A DNA stretch of 64,000 nt from Bog-473 sp963779735 (GCA_963779735.1 CAVZZJ010000012.1:1-64000); one strand, 5' to 3'; counted from the first letter of the stretch, positions 53,012-62,505 are shown. Made by a program: numbers and translations. Notes: generated by a model not told the origin, from the letters alone.

Positions 53012-54562
53012 TCAGAGGGCCACGCTCAGCGAGGCCGCCCGTTCCTTGAGGGACGCCCGATCGGGCTTGCCCGCCGCCAGCAACGGCACCTCGTCAATGT
53101 GCACCACGATCTCGGGGGTCTTGAACCGGGCCACCCCGTGCTCGGTGAACCAGCGCCGGCACTCCGCCGGGTCGATGTCGCCGGAGCCGACGATGAAGGC
53201 GACCACCCGCTCGCCCCAGCGCTCGTCGGGTCGCCCGACGACCACCGCCTGCTTGATCCCCGGGTGCAGCTCGAGCGCCCGCTCCACCTCGGAGGAGGAG
53301 ATGTTCTCCCCGCCCCGGATGATCAGCTCCTTGATGCGGCCGGTGATGGCCAGCCACCCCCCTTCGTCCATCACCCCGAGGTCGCCGCTGCGGAACCAGC
53401 CCCGGTGCATGGAGGCGGCGGTGTCCTCCCGGTCGGCGTACCCGGCGAACAGCTCGGGACCCCTGATCCACACCTCACCCTCGTGCCCGGGGGCGCGCCA
53501 CCGCCCCGTGGTGGGGTCGGCGATGCGGATGGCGGCGTCCCCCACGGCGCGGCCGTCCGTGTCCCTGCGCCTCTCCGGGGGATCGCCGTTGGTGCACGAG
53601 GACACCGTCGGCGCCTCGGTCGACCCGTAGCTGCGCTTGACGATGGCGCCCAGGCCGGTCTGGGCCGCCTCAATGAACGCCGGGCTCACCCCCATCATCC
53701 CGCTGGAGACCACCCGCATGGTGGCCACCTTGGCCGGGGTGAAGGAGGCGTCCTCCATCATGGCCATGAACATCGTGGGGGGGCCGATCATGTAGGTGAC
53801 ACGCTCGCGCTCGACGAGGCTCAGCCCTCGCTGGACGTCCCAGCGCTCCATGAGCACGGCTCGCATGCCCGCCACCCCGGGGAGTAGCACGGCGTTGAGC
53901 AGGCCCGAAATGTGGGCCATGGGCGCGGGCATCAGCGTGGCGTCGCTGCCCGAGAGCCCGTGCACGCCGGCCATCAGGCGCGCCTTGTACGCCAGCCCGC
54001 GTTGGGTGTGGAGCACGGCCTTGGGCCGTCCGGTGGACCCCGAGGTGAAGAGGACCACGGCCAGGTCGGCCGGGTGGTTGGGGCTGGAGGCCACGGGCGG
54101 GCCGGCCAGGAGCTCGGCGAAGCGGGACCCGTCGGTCCGCACGCCGATGGTCCCGTCGCGTTGGGCCAGCGGCGCCGTCGGCGACGAGAACGCCACGACC
54201 GGTTCGAGCAGGTCCACGGCGTACTCGACCTCGGCAGCACCGAAGAGGTGGTGTAGGGGCGCGGCCAGAGCACCGCAGCGCCAGCAGGCCCGGTAGAGGA
54301 CGAGCGCTTCCCACCAGTTCGGCATCTGCCAGGTGACGACGTCACCCCGGCGCACCCCCGTGCGCCGCAGCCCGCCGGCCAGTCCCGCCACCATCTCCTC
54401 CAGCTCGCCGCCGTCGAAGCGGCGGTCGCCGTCGACCAGGGCCGCCCCCCCGGCGGCCGGCCGCGTGCGCATGGCGGCGTCGAGCACCGGCACGTCCCAG
54501 GCGCCCCCGGGAGCACGGTAACGGCGCGCCTCGGGAGCCCGGTACGTGGCACGGAGCTTCAT
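53012..54562 (-). CDS. AMP-dependent acyl-CoA synthetase (ANL superfamily)
   Basis: A 516-residue acyl-CoA ligase. Motifs: ATP loop VVLFTSGSTGRPKAVLHTQ, KRSYGSTEAPT, SGDLGVMDEGGWLAITGR, KELIIRGGENISSSEVE and the catalytic Lys in LLAAGKPDRASL. ATG 54562 opens the family N-terminus; the frame extends 44 codons upstream without matching it. The gene lies 34 nt after the enoyl-CoA hydratase gene, in the same run as the dehydrogenase pair, and probably supplies their CoA ester. Confidence 0.92.
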   Translation of the reverse strand: MKLRATYRAPEARRYRAPGGAWDVPVLDAAMRTRPAAGGAALVDGDRRFDGGELEEMVAGLAGGLRRTGVRRGDVVTWQMPNWWEALVLYRACWRCGALAAPLHHLFGAAEVEYAVDLLEPVVAFSSPTAPLAQRDGTIGVRTDGSRFAELLAGPPVASSPNHPADLAVVLFTSGSTGRPKAVLHTQRGLAYKARLMAGVHGLSGSDATLMPAPMAHISGLLNAVLLPGVAGMRAVLMERWDVQRGLSLVERERVTYMIGPPTMFMAMMEDASFTPAKVATMRVVSSGMMGVSPAFIEAAQTGLGAIVKRSYGSTEAPTVSSCTNGDPPERRRDTDGRAVGDAAIRIADPTTGRWRAPGHEGEVWIRGPELFAGYADREDTAASMHRGWFRSGDLGVMDEGGWLAITGRIKELIIRGGENISSSEVERALELHPGIKQAVVVGRPDERWGERVVAFIVGSGDIDPAECRRWFTEHGVARFKTPEIVVHIDEVPLLAAGKPDRASLKERAASLSVAL

Positions 54563-54596
54563 GGGATTGGAGACACTACCGGACAGTCCCCGGCGC

Positions 54597-55448
54597 CTAG
54601 CTGTCTCCCTCCGCGGCCGCCCGGGCGTCCTGGGCGAACTGGCGCGGCCGCCGGCCGGCCAGCTTGGACATGAACTCCTTGACGTCGCTCGCACCGCTGG
54701 CGATCTGGCAGAAGTCCGCCGTGTTCTGCAGGTGCACGCGCATGCCCATGGTCTCCCAGGCTCGCTTGACGCTCTGCTTCACCGTCATGATGGTGGTGAG
54801 CGGCATCAGCGCGATGGTGCGCGCCATCTCCTCCACCGCCGCCTCCAGATCCTCTCGCTTGACCACCCGGTTGATGAGGCCCCACTCCTTGGCTTCCTGC
54901 GCGTTCAGGGTCGGTCCCAGGTAGAGGTACTCGTAGGCCCGCTTGAAGTTCATGAGCACCCACGGCTCAATGATGGTTTGCGCGCCGGGCAGTCCGAAGC
55001 CCTGGGGCAGCGGCATCTGGAAGTAGGCGTCGTCGGAGGCGACGGTGAGGTCGCAGAGGTAGCCGTATATGGTGCCGCCGCCGACGCAGTAGCCGTGGAC
55101 CTGGGCGATGGTGGCCTTGGAGAACTCCCACAGGTTCAACGGTGGCCACAGGAAGAGGTCGTAGTTGTGCTTCTTCCAGGTCCGCTCGGGCGTCGGTCCG
55201 GTGGTCGGGTAGACCTCGGCCATCTCCTCGGGCCCGACGATGCCATGACCGGCACAGAACCCCTTGCCGTTGGCCTTGACGATGAGCACCTTCACCTCTT
55301 CGTCCCGATCGGCCCATTTCAGGCAGTCCTCGAAGTCGTACACCTGCTGGGCGCTCTGGATGTTGGCCTTCTCGGGCATGTTGAGGACGATGCGGGCGAT
55401 GGCGCCGTCCTTCTCGTAAATGATGGTCTCCAGTTCGGTGCGGTCCAT
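54597..55448 (-). CDS. Enoyl-CoA hydratase/isomerase family protein
   Basis: A 283-residue crotonase-superfamily protein. The first oxyanion segment reads GKGFCAGHGIVGPEEM, with His where many members have Asp, and the second VHGYCVGGGTIYGYLCDL. The C-terminal part has PLTTIMTVKQSVKRAWE. ATG 55448 has GAGGGAGGAT upstream. It is somewhat longer than classical hydratases, and activity could be hydratase, isomerase or hydrolase. Confidence 0.9.
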   Translation of the reverse strand: MDRTELETIIYEKDGAIARIVLNMPEKANIQSAQQVYDFEDCLKWADRDEEVKVLIVKANGKGFCAGHGIVGPEEMAEVYPTTGPTPERTWKKHNYDLFLWPPLNLWEFSKATIAQVHGYCVGGGTIYGYLCDLTVASDDAYFQMPLPQGFGLPGAQTIIEPWVLMNFKRAYEYLYLGPTLNAQEAKEWGLINRVVKREDLEAAVEEMARTIALMPLTTIMTVKQSVKRAWETMGMRVHLQNTADFCQIASGASDVKEFMSKLAGRRPRQFAQDARAAAEGDS

Positions 55449-55655
55449 GCCCTGATCCTCCCTCTCGGCCGGGAGAGCCGGTTTCCCGATTCCCGCACCC
55501 CCAGTGCTGTGACGTGTCGCTTCTGCGTGCGTGACCTCGCCTGCCGTCATGTCATGGCCCGGCTGCGAGAGAGCGTACGTTATCCGCACCCGTTGCGATC
55601 AACCTCGTCGACCGATGTCGGCCCGGTCGAGACCCCGCGGGCCCGGGTCGCGCGT

Positions 55656-56945
55656 TCAGCGGTTGGCCGAGGTGACCCGCTCGGCGATCTTCGCCCACGC
55701 CCGCAGATCCCGCTCGTCGGCCGGCCGCCCCACGCGGGTCACCGTGTCGACGTCGGTGGCCTGCGCCCGCAGCGCCCCGACCCGGCACTCGTCCTTCGTC
55801 CGGTGGGCGAAGGGGTCGAAGGAGTAGTGGGCCATGGCGTTGCGATGGGTGATCTTGTCGATCCGCTCGTCGTCGAATCCCCTGAACGTCTCGACGAGGA
55901 CCTCGGGGGCGTTCGGCCAGATCCCGTCGGAGTGGGGATAGTCGGACTCCCAGCAGATGTTGTCGATGTTGAAAGCCTCAATGTTGGCCAGGCCGACGGT
56001 CTCCTCAATGAAGCAGCACAAGATGTTGCGGCGGAAGACGTCCGCCGGGCCGTCGACCCCTTCGGGGAAGGTCTGGCGCGTCCAGCCCCTGTGGCGCTCG
56101 AACACGTGCTCGGCCCGCCACAAGAAGAAGGGGATCCAGCCGATGTCGCCTTCGGTGAGGGAGAACCGCAGGGCGGGAAAGCGAGCGAAGGCGTCACAGA
56201 ACATCAGGTCGCACAAGGTGAGGATGGAGGACACCGGCGAGAGGGTGGTGGCGACGCTGGCCGGAGCGTCCGCCGAGGTGTGGAAGACGCGCGACGAGGA
56301 CCCGACGTGGCAACACAGCACCGTTCCCTCCTCGGCGGCGGCGGCGAAGAGGGGGTCCCAGGCCCTCGAGTGGATGCTGGGCATCCCGAGCCTCTCGGGA
56401 TTCTCCGAGAATGTCACGGCGTGACAGCCCTTGGCGGCCAGTCGCCTGATCTCGGTGGCGGCGAGCTCGGGGTCGAAGAGGGGGAGGATGCCGCAGGGGA
56501 TGAACCGGTCGGGATAGGCCCCGCACCACTCGTCGACGTGCCAGTCGTTGTAGGCCCGGATCATGATCTGGTTGACGTGGGGATCGGGGCCCTGGTTGAG
56601 CACCTGTCCCGAGAACCCGGTCCAGTTCGGGAAGTTCAGCCCGGCCAGCTGGCCGCCGGCGTCCATGTCGCGCACGCGCTGGTGCACGTCGTAGCAGCCG
56701 GGGCGCATCTCCTCGTAGCGGCTGGCGTCAATGTTGAAGTACTCGGGCGATTTGCCGGCGACGGCGTTGAGGCCGAGGTTCCGGCCCCGGACGCTGCCGT
56801 AGTACCACTGCTGGACGCCGCCGTCCTCCTCGACGACGCGCGGGGCGAGCTCCTTGTACCTCGCCGGCAGGTGCTGCTCGAACATGTCGGGTGGCTCGGC
56901 GATGTGGTCGTCGACACTTATCAGGATCAGGTCATCGGTGCGCAT
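55656..56945 (-). CDS. Amidohydrolase_2 family protein
   Basis: A 429-residue TIM-barrel amidohydrolase, the third of its family here. The N-terminal metal site is LISVDDHIAEPPDMF, a central VLCCHVGSSSRVF, and the catalytic Asp in CWESDYPHSDGIWP. The protein shows GEIGWIPFFLWRAEHVFE-like sequence (GDIGWIPFFLWRAEHVF) found in related actinobacterial proteins. It is divergent from the SDR gene across 190 nt and heads the leftward run with hydratase, ligase and dehydrogenases. Confidence 0.9.
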   Translation of the reverse strand: MRTDDLILISVDDHIAEPPDMFEQHLPARYKELAPRVVEEDGGVQQWYYGSVRGRNLGLNAVAGKSPEYFNIDASRYEEMRPGCYDVHQRVRDMDAGGQLAGLNFPNWTGFSGQVLNQGPDPHVNQIMIRAYNDWHVDEWCGAYPDRFIPCGILPLFDPELAATEIRRLAAKGCHAVTFSENPERLGMPSIHSRAWDPLFAAAAEEGTVLCCHVGSSSRVFHTSADAPASVATTLSPVSSILTLCDLMFCDAFARFPALRFSLTEGDIGWIPFFLWRAEHVFERHRGWTRQTFPEGVDGPADVFRRNILCCFIEETVGLANIEAFNIDNICWESDYPHSDGIWPNAPEVLVETFRGFDDERIDKITHRNAMAHYSFDPFAHRTKDECRVGALRAQATDVDTVTRVGRPADERDLRAWAKIAERVTSANR

Positions 56946-57135
56946 GGTGCGACGTCCCCCGGGTTCTCGTTGCCTGGACCAAGCCTATGGCAGTCGCACG
57001 GAGGGCGACAGTGGCCGTCGTCCGGCGCTACTGTGCGGTCGCTCGGCGCAGTCCGTCCCAGGACCGGTCACGCCGCGGCATGCAAGGATGCCCGTGACCG
57101 GGGAAGCCGCGGTCGCTGCAGGGAAAGGGGGCAAC

Positions 57136-58020
57136 GTGGAAGAGCTCGAAGGCAAGGTGGCGCTGGTGACCGGGGCCAGCCGCGGCGTCGGGGCGGCCAC
57201 GGCGCTGGCCCTGGCCGAGGCGGGGTGCAAAGTGGCGTGCGCCGCCCGGGCCACCGAACGCAGTCCCCAACGCACGGCGGGCACCATTGACGAGACGGTC
57301 CGCCGGATTGAGGCGATTGGCGGCCGTGCCCTGGCCGTCCCCACCAACCTGGCCGTCGATGACGAGGTGATCGCCATGGTGCAGACCACCAAGGAGCACT
57401 TCGGACGGCTCGACATCCTCATCAACAACGCGGCGATCACGTTCGTGGGCGACCTGGGGATCCCGCTCAAGCGCTACGACCTCATCATGCAGGTCAACTT
57501 GCGCGCCCCGCTCATCGCCATCAATGCGGCCACGCCCTTCATGCGCGAACAAGGGGGCGGGGCAATCGTCAACGTCTCCTCGGTGGCCGCGCTCTACCCG
57601 CATCAAGCGCTCCTGGCCTACGGCATCTCCAAGATCGGCCTCGAACGCCTGACCGTCGACGCCGCCAGCCAGCTGGCCGAGGCGAAGATCGCGGTCAACT
57701 GCTTCCGCATCGACATCGGCGTGGCCTCCGAGGGGTTCGTGGCCAACACGCCCGGGGCCGACCACTCCCGCTGGGAGCCCGCCGCGGTGGCCGCCGAAGG
57801 CATCGTGTGGATGGTGCGCCAGCCTCCTTCCTACTCGGGGCACCGCGAGAGCATGTTCGCCCTGCGCCACCGCGAGGGCATCATGGCGAGCAGGATCGCC
57901 GAGCCGGTCACCGAGGCCCCGCCCACCGAGCTGTACGACGGGCTCGTCGAGCAGGCGAGCGAGAGCTTCTTCGAAGAGCCCTACCCGGACGCCGGCGGGG
58001 CAGAAGGGGGCGGAGGGTGA
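57136..58020 (+). CDS. SDR-family oxidoreductase
   Basis: A 294-residue short-chain dehydrogenase/reductase. Cofactor motif TGASRGVGAATA near residue 12, NNAAI, catalytic Ser in VNVSSVAAL and YGISK. The C-terminal 45 residues after the fold are a low-similarity acidic tail. GTG 57136 follows GAAAGGGGG. The stop overlaps the start of the LLM gene as GTGA, so the two oxidoreductases are coupled and may act on one substrate. Confidence 0.9.
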   Translation: MEELEGKVALVTGASRGVGAATALALAEAGCKVACAARATERSPQRTAGTIDETVRRIEAIGGRALAVPTNLAVDDEVIAMVQTTKEHFGRLDILINNAAITFVGDLGIPLKRYDLIMQVNLRAPLIAINAATPFMREQGGGAIVNVSSVAALYPHQALLAYGISKIGLERLTVDAASQLAEAKIAVNCFRIDIGVASEGFVANTPGADHSRWEPAAVAAEGIVWMVRQPPSYSGHRESMFALRHREGIMASRIAEPVTEAPPTELYDGLVEQASESFFEEPYPDAGGAEGGGG

Positions 58021-58886
58021 AGATCGCACTCTCGCTCGGGGCGCTGAACCCGAGCCTGTGGGTCGAGGCGACCGAGGAGGCCGACCGGCTGGGCTACGAG
58101 TCGATATGGCTGCCCGAGCACCTGGTGATCCCCGTGGCCATGGAGGGCAGCCCTCATGCCGGCCAAGAGCACCCGCCGATCCCGTCCAACGTGCCGGTCT
58201 TCGACGCCCTGGCCTACCTGTGCTTCCTGGCCGGAAGGACGGAGCAGATCCACTTCGGCACCCAGGTCTACAACATCGGCCTGCGGCACCCCTTCGTGGT
58301 GGCGCGGGCCATCACCACCTTGGACGTCGTGTCGGGGGGGCGGGTGGAGTTCGGAATCGGGGCGAGCTGGCTGCGGGCCGAGTGGGAGGCGGTCGGACTG
58401 GACTTCGACAGCCGCGGCCGGCGGGTGGACGAGGCCATCGGCGTGTGCCAGCGCCTGTGGAACGAGGAGGTCGTCGAGCACCACGGCGAGTTCTTCGACT
58501 TCGGGCCGGTCATGTTCGAGCCCAAGCCGACCCACCGTCCCTGGCCGCCGCTCCACATCGGCGGGGACGGTGCCGCGGCGATCCGGCGCGCCGCCACGGT
58601 GGGCGACGGCTGGATCCCGATGAACCACACCATTGAGGAGATCCCGGCCGACGCGCTGCGCATCGCCCGCCTCCGGGCCGATGCGGGCCGGCCCGGTTCG
58701 ACCGAGATCACCCTGTCCGCCGCCGGCGATCTCGACGACCTGCGCCGCGCCGCCGACGCGGGAATCGGCCGGGCGATCGTCAAGCCGTGGCGGTCCAGCA
58801 AGGACGCGATCTCGAGCATGCGGCGATTCGCCGAGGAGGTCCTACCGGCGGCAAGCGCGCACCCGGTCACCGTGCCCACCGCCTGA
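58017..58886 (+). CDS. LLM-class, probably F420-dependent, oxidoreductase
   Basis: A 289-residue TIM-barrel protein of the luciferase-like monooxygenase class, the actinobacterial F420 group. It begins VKIALSLGALNPSLWVEATE, with EADRLGYESIWLPEHL, then VVARAITTLDVVSGGRVEFGIGASWLRAEW and RPWPPLHIGGDG. The start GTG 58017 overlaps the SDR stop. F420 use is inferred from the subgroup pattern. The gene end lies in a 21-bp in-frame repeat that copies the stop. Confidence 0.88.
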   Translation: MKIALSLGALNPSLWVEATEEADRLGYESIWLPEHLVIPVAMEGSPHAGQEHPPIPSNVPVFDALAYLCFLAGRTEQIHFGTQVYNIGLRHPFVVARAITTLDVVSGGRVEFGIGASWLRAEWEAVGLDFDSRGRRVDEAIGVCQRLWNEEVVEHHGEFFDFGPVMFEPKPTHRPWPPLHIGGDGAAAIRRAATVGDGWIPMNHTIEEIPADALRIARLRADAGRPGSTEITLSAAGDLDDLRRAADAGIGRAIVKPWRSSKDAISSMRRFAEEVLPAASAHPVTVPTA

Positions 58887-58909
58887 GGTGCCGTGCCCAC
58901 CGCCTGAGG
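58870..58909 (+). repeat. 21-bp tandem duplication containing the LLM gene stop
   Basis: CCGTGCCCACCGCCTGAGG occurs at 58870 and again at 58891. The stops at 58884-58886 and 58905-58907 are in the same frame, so Val-Pro-Thr-Ala-stop is repeated. Confidence 0.9.
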
Positions 58910-58916
58910 CCGGGCG

Positions 58917-58958
58917 CTAGGCGCGTATCTCGATCCCCTACGCGCTTATCTCGATCCC
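58917..58958 (-). repeat. 21-bp tandem duplication containing the livF stop
   Basis: On the minus strand GGGATCGAGATAAGCGCGTAG is followed by GGGATCGAGATACGCGCCTAG. Both end in TAG in the livF frame, so Gly-Ile-Glu-Ile-Ser/Arg-Ala-stop is repeated. It lies 7 nt from the other 21-bp duplication. Confidence 0.9.
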
Positions 58959-59639
58959 GAAGTAGCGCTCGAAGATCTCGTCGCCTTCGAGCTCGTCGGC
59001 CGATCCCGTGAACACGACCTCACCGCGGTTGAGCAGGCAGGCCAGGTCGGCCAGGGCGAGGGCGCGGGTGACGTACTGCTCGACCAGGAGCACCGAGACC
59101 CCCGACGAGGAGATCTGCGCCAGGGTGTCGAAGATGCGGTCCACGATGATGGGGGCGAGCCCCAGGGAGGCCTCGTCGACGACCACGATCTTGGGGTCCG
59201 AGGCGAGCGTCCGCACCAGGGACAGCATCTGCTGCTCCCCGCCACTGAGGCTCCCCGCCATCTGCTTCAAGCGGGTGGCGAGCGCGGGGAAGGAGGTCAC
59301 CGCCTGCTCAATGGTGGCCGACTCCTTCCCCTTGGGCGACTGGAGGATCAGGTTGTCCTTCACCGTCAGCGAGGGGAAGATCCCCCGCCCCTCGGGGAGG
59401 CTGCACATGCCCTTGCGCGACATGTAGTACGGACGCTTCCCGGTGACGTCCTCCCCGTCGAGTATGACCCGCCCGCTCATGGGCTTGATGATGCCCGAGG
59501 CCACCCGCAGGAGCGTCGTCTTGCCGGCCCCGTTGGGCCCGAGGAGGGCCAGGACCTTGGAGTCGGGGACGATCAGGCTCACGTCGCGCAGCACCACCGT
59601 GTCGCCGTAGCCGGCCGTGATGTGCTCCAGCTCTAACAC
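58938..59639 (-). CDS. livF: Branched-chain amino acid ABC transporter ATPase LivF
   Basis: A 233-residue ABC ATPase that powers Liv-type uptake at the inner face of the membrane. Walker A is GPNGAGKTTL near residue 34, the signature is GSLSGGEQQMLSLVRTL, Walker B is KIVVVDEASLGLAP, and the H-loop region is in LLVEQYVTRAL. GTG 59639 has AGGGGGGA upstream. It lies 34 nt after the fused permease/ATPase gene on the same strand. Confidence 0.95.
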   Translation of the reverse strand: MLELEHITAGYGDTVVLRDVSLIVPDSKVLALLGPNGAGKTTLLRVASGIIKPMSGRVILDGEDVTGKRPYYMSRKGMCSLPEGRGIFPSLTVKDNLILQSPKGKESATIEQAVTSFPALATRLKQMAGSLSGGEQQMLSLVRTLASDPKIVVVDEASLGLAPIIVDRIFDTLAQISSSGVSVLLVEQYVTRALALADLACLLNRGEVVFTGSADELEGDEIFERYFGIEISA

Positions 59640-59673
59640 TCAGGTCCCCCCTCTCGCCTGCGCCACTCGGTCC

Positions 59674-62505
59674 TCATGCCGGCTCGACGACGCCTTCGCT
59701 GACCGCGGCCTGGCCGTTCCCGCCGGCGCCATCGGCGATGCCGGCCGCGGCCGCCACGCTCTCGGAGCCGAGATACGCGGCGCGCACGACGTCGCTGGCC
59801 AGCATCTCGTCCGGGCTGCCCTCGAAGACCAGGCGCCCGAAGTCGAGCATGTAGATGTGGGCGCACACCTGTCGCACCAGCGCCATGTCGTGCTCTACGA
59901 GCAGGATCCCGGTGCCGCGCTCGGCCACCACCCCGGTCAGCACGTTGCCGAACTGGACCGTCTCGGTGGCGTCGAGCCCGGCGGAGGGCTCGTCGAGGAG
60001 AAGCAGGTCGAAGGGCCCCGCCAGCACACGGGCCAGCTCGACCAGGCGGCGCTGGCCGGTGGGGAGGAGGCCGGCCTGGACGTCGGAGAGCCGGCCGATC
60101 CCGGTCAGCTCCATCGCCTCGTCCACCGCCCGCTGCACCACGCCGCGATCGCGACGTCGCGCCACCAACTGGGTGATGGGGTTGGCCCCGGCCAGGGCGG
60201 CTTCGCGCCCCAGCACCACGTTCTCGCGTACGGAGAGCGAGTTGAACAGCTCGGCCTTCTGGAACGTCCGCCCGAGCCCGAGGCGCGATCGCCCGGCCGG
60301 CCCCATGCCCGTGACGTCGCGATCGTGCAGGAAGACCCTGCCTGCGGTCGGCTTGAGCAGGCCCGAGCAGGCGTTGAAGGTCGTGGTCTTGCCGGCCCCG
60401 TTCGGCCCGACCAACCCGGTGATGCGAGCCATCGGGGCGTCCAGGCTGACGTTGTCGACGGCCCGCACCCCTCCGAACTGGACCGACAGCTCGCGGACGG
60501 CCAAGCCGGCCACGCCCGATGCGCTCGCCGCCACCCGTTGGGCCATCTCGCGGTCGGCGTGGGCCGTCTGCTTCTCCTCCGCCGCCGCGTCGGAGACCAG
60601 CTCTTCGAGCTCGCCCTCTCCCAGGACGGTCTCGGGTTCACGACCGCCCAGGCGGTCGATGAAGTTGCGAAACGCCAAGGGCAGCTGGGGGACACGGTTC
60701 ACCTGCACCGCGAACGTGGCGGCCGAGACCCCGAAGAGCATCGACTCGTAGTAGGTGACGTTGCCCAGGTTGATGTAGGACGGAGGCAGCTCGAAGGCCA
60801 GCCCGGCCACGATGGCATACCACGGATCGCCCATGACGATGAGCACGACGATGGCCACCATCGTCAAGGATTGGAACGAGCTGTAGTTGGTGCCCAGCCC
60901 GTAGTTGTACAGGGAGGCCAGCAGGGCCCCGGCGACGGCGGCCAGACCGGCGGTGATGCAGAACACCAGGACCTTCATGACGTTGGTCGTCGCCCCATGG
61001 GTCTCGAGGGCCACCGCCGAGTCGGAGAGACCCCGCAACAGGCGTCCCATGCGACCGCGCAGGATGGCCTGCACCACGATGACCGTCAGCACCACGAAGA
61101 CGAGCAGGACGTAGTAGAACCCCTTGTCGCTGAAGAGCTGCCAGCCGAGGATGGTCACGTCGGGCCGGGGGGCCGCGATGCCCGAGGTGGTCGGCCCGAA
61201 CATGGGGCCGGTCTGGTAGAACATCTGCTCCAGCAGGATCCCGAACCCGTAGGTGGCCAGGGCCAAGAAGACCCCCGACAGGCGGATGGCCGGGATGGCG
61301 ATGATGGCGCCCACCGGCATGGCCACCAGGCCGGCCAGGAGCAACGCCGCCAGCCACGGGACGTGCCAGTCGCCCGTGAAGTGCCCGAACGCCGCGGCCC
61401 CGACCGCGGCGAAGGCCAGGTGGCACAGCGAGATCTGCCCCGAGGTCTTGATCAGCAGGCCGAGCGAGAGGAAGAGCATGATGAAGACCAGAGCGCTCGA
61501 CCAGGTGACGAGCTGCGTGCCGACGAAGACGGGCACGTAGCAGAAGAAGGCCAGGGCGATGGCGGCCGCCACCAGCCGCATGCGCGTCGGTGCGTACCAC
61601 GACTGGCGCAGCGGCACCGAGGTCACCACGCGGCGTTCGGCCAGCCTGGCCCGGGGCATGACGATCAGCACGATGAACAAGATGATGAAGGGCAGCCCGG
61701 CCGAGAGCCCGGCCAACCACGACACGGTGGCGGCGTACTTGGTGGCCAAGGCGTCCACCACGCCGATGAACAGGCCACCGACGAACACCAGGGGGAGATT
61801 GGAGAAGTAGCCGATGGCCGCCGCGCCGAAGGCCGAGACGACCAACAGGGCGATCGTATAGGCGTCGAGGTTCAGCGACGGGGCGATCAGGAGGCCGGCC
61901 ATGGAGGCGAAGATGGTGCCGATGATCCAGGCCCAGCGGCGCACCACCACCGGGTTGGTGCCCGTCATGGAGACGAGGTCGGGGTTGTCGACCACGCCGC
62001 GCATGGCCACCCCCAGGCGCACGAAGCGGAAGAAGTAGTACAAGATGGCCGTCGCCGCGACGGAGATGATCATCACGGTTATCTGATCGAACCCGATGTT
62101 GACGCCCAGGAACCGGACGGTGTTGGTGTCGAGGAACGACGGGAAGGAGGTGTTGGAGTCGCCGTACCAGATCTCCCCCAGGCCCACCATGAAGAGCAGG
62201 ATGCCGACGGTGGAGACCACCTTCAAGGTGGCCGTGGCGTTCTCCAGCGTGCGGGCCACCAACTCCAGGACCAGGCCCTCGAGCGGCGAGAGCACGAAGA
62301 GGCAGAGGGCCGCCGCATAGGGCCAGGGCATCCCGTGCTCGGTGTGCAGCCAGTAGAAGACGAACACCGCCAGGGCTGCGACGGCACCGTAGGCGAAGTT
62401 GAAGATCCCCGACGTCTTGTAGGTCAGCACCAGGCCCACGCCCGCCAGGCCGTAGACCGCCCCTGTGGTGATGCCTATGACGATGAACGGAAGGAAATCT
62501 GACAA
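59674..62505 (-). CDS. LivH-LivM-LivG triple fusion (two permeases and an ATPase)
   Basis: A 943-residue fusion of three Liv transporter parts in one chain. About 1-290 is LivH-like (GITTGAVYGLAGVGLVL, many hydrophobic helices), about 310-620 is LivM-like (SLGLLIKTSGQISLCHLAF), and about 675-920 is LivG-like. In the ATPase, Walker A is GPNGAGKTTTF near 700 and Walker B LLLLDEPSAGLD near 837, while the signature reads LLPTGQRRLVEL instead of LSGGQ. Together with LivF it needs only a binding protein, possibly the one at 1.9 kb or one outside. Confidence 0.93.
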   Translation of the reverse strand: MSDFLPFIVIGITTGAVYGLAGVGLVLTYKTSGIFNFAYGAVAALAVFVFYWLHTEHGMPWPYAAALCLFVLSPLEGLVLELVARTLENATATLKVVSTVGILLFMVGLGEIWYGDSNTSFPSFLDTNTVRFLGVNIGFDQITVMIISVAATAILYYFFRFVRLGVAMRGVVDNPDLVSMTGTNPVVVRRWAWIIGTIFASMAGLLIAPSLNLDAYTIALLVVSAFGAAAIGYFSNLPLVFVGGLFIGVVDALATKYAATVSWLAGLSAGLPFIILFIVLIVMPRARLAERRVVTSVPLRQSWYAPTRMRLVAAAIALAFFCYVPVFVGTQLVTWSSALVFIMLFLSLGLLIKTSGQISLCHLAFAAVGAAAFGHFTGDWHVPWLAALLLAGLVAMPVGAIIAIPAIRLSGVFLALATYGFGILLEQMFYQTGPMFGPTTSGIAAPRPDVTILGWQLFSDKGFYYVLLVFVVLTVIVVQAILRGRMGRLLRGLSDSAVALETHGATTNVMKVLVFCITAGLAAVAGALLASLYNYGLGTNYSSFQSLTMVAIVVLIVMGDPWYAIVAGLAFELPPSYINLGNVTYYESMLFGVSAATFAVQVNRVPQLPLAFRNFIDRLGGREPETVLGEGELEELVSDAAAEEKQTAHADREMAQRVAASASGVAGLAVRELSVQFGGVRAVDNVSLDAPMARITGLVGPNGAGKTTTFNACSGLLKPTAGRVFLHDRDVTGMGPAGRSRLGLGRTFQKAELFNSLSVRENVVLGREAALAGANPITQLVARRRDRGVVQRAVDEAMELTGIGRLSDVQAGLLPTGQRRLVELARVLAGPFDLLLLDEPSAGLDATETVQFGNVLTGVVAERGTGILLVEHDMALVRQVCAHIYMLDFGRLVFEGSPDEMLASDVVRAAYLGSESVAAAAGIADGAGGNGQAAVSEGVVEPA

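Noticed and set aside
59617..62502. Long plus-strand open frame of 961 codons
   Set aside because: Antisense to the Liv fusion; the translation is rich in His, Gly, Asp and Gln and shows no fold.
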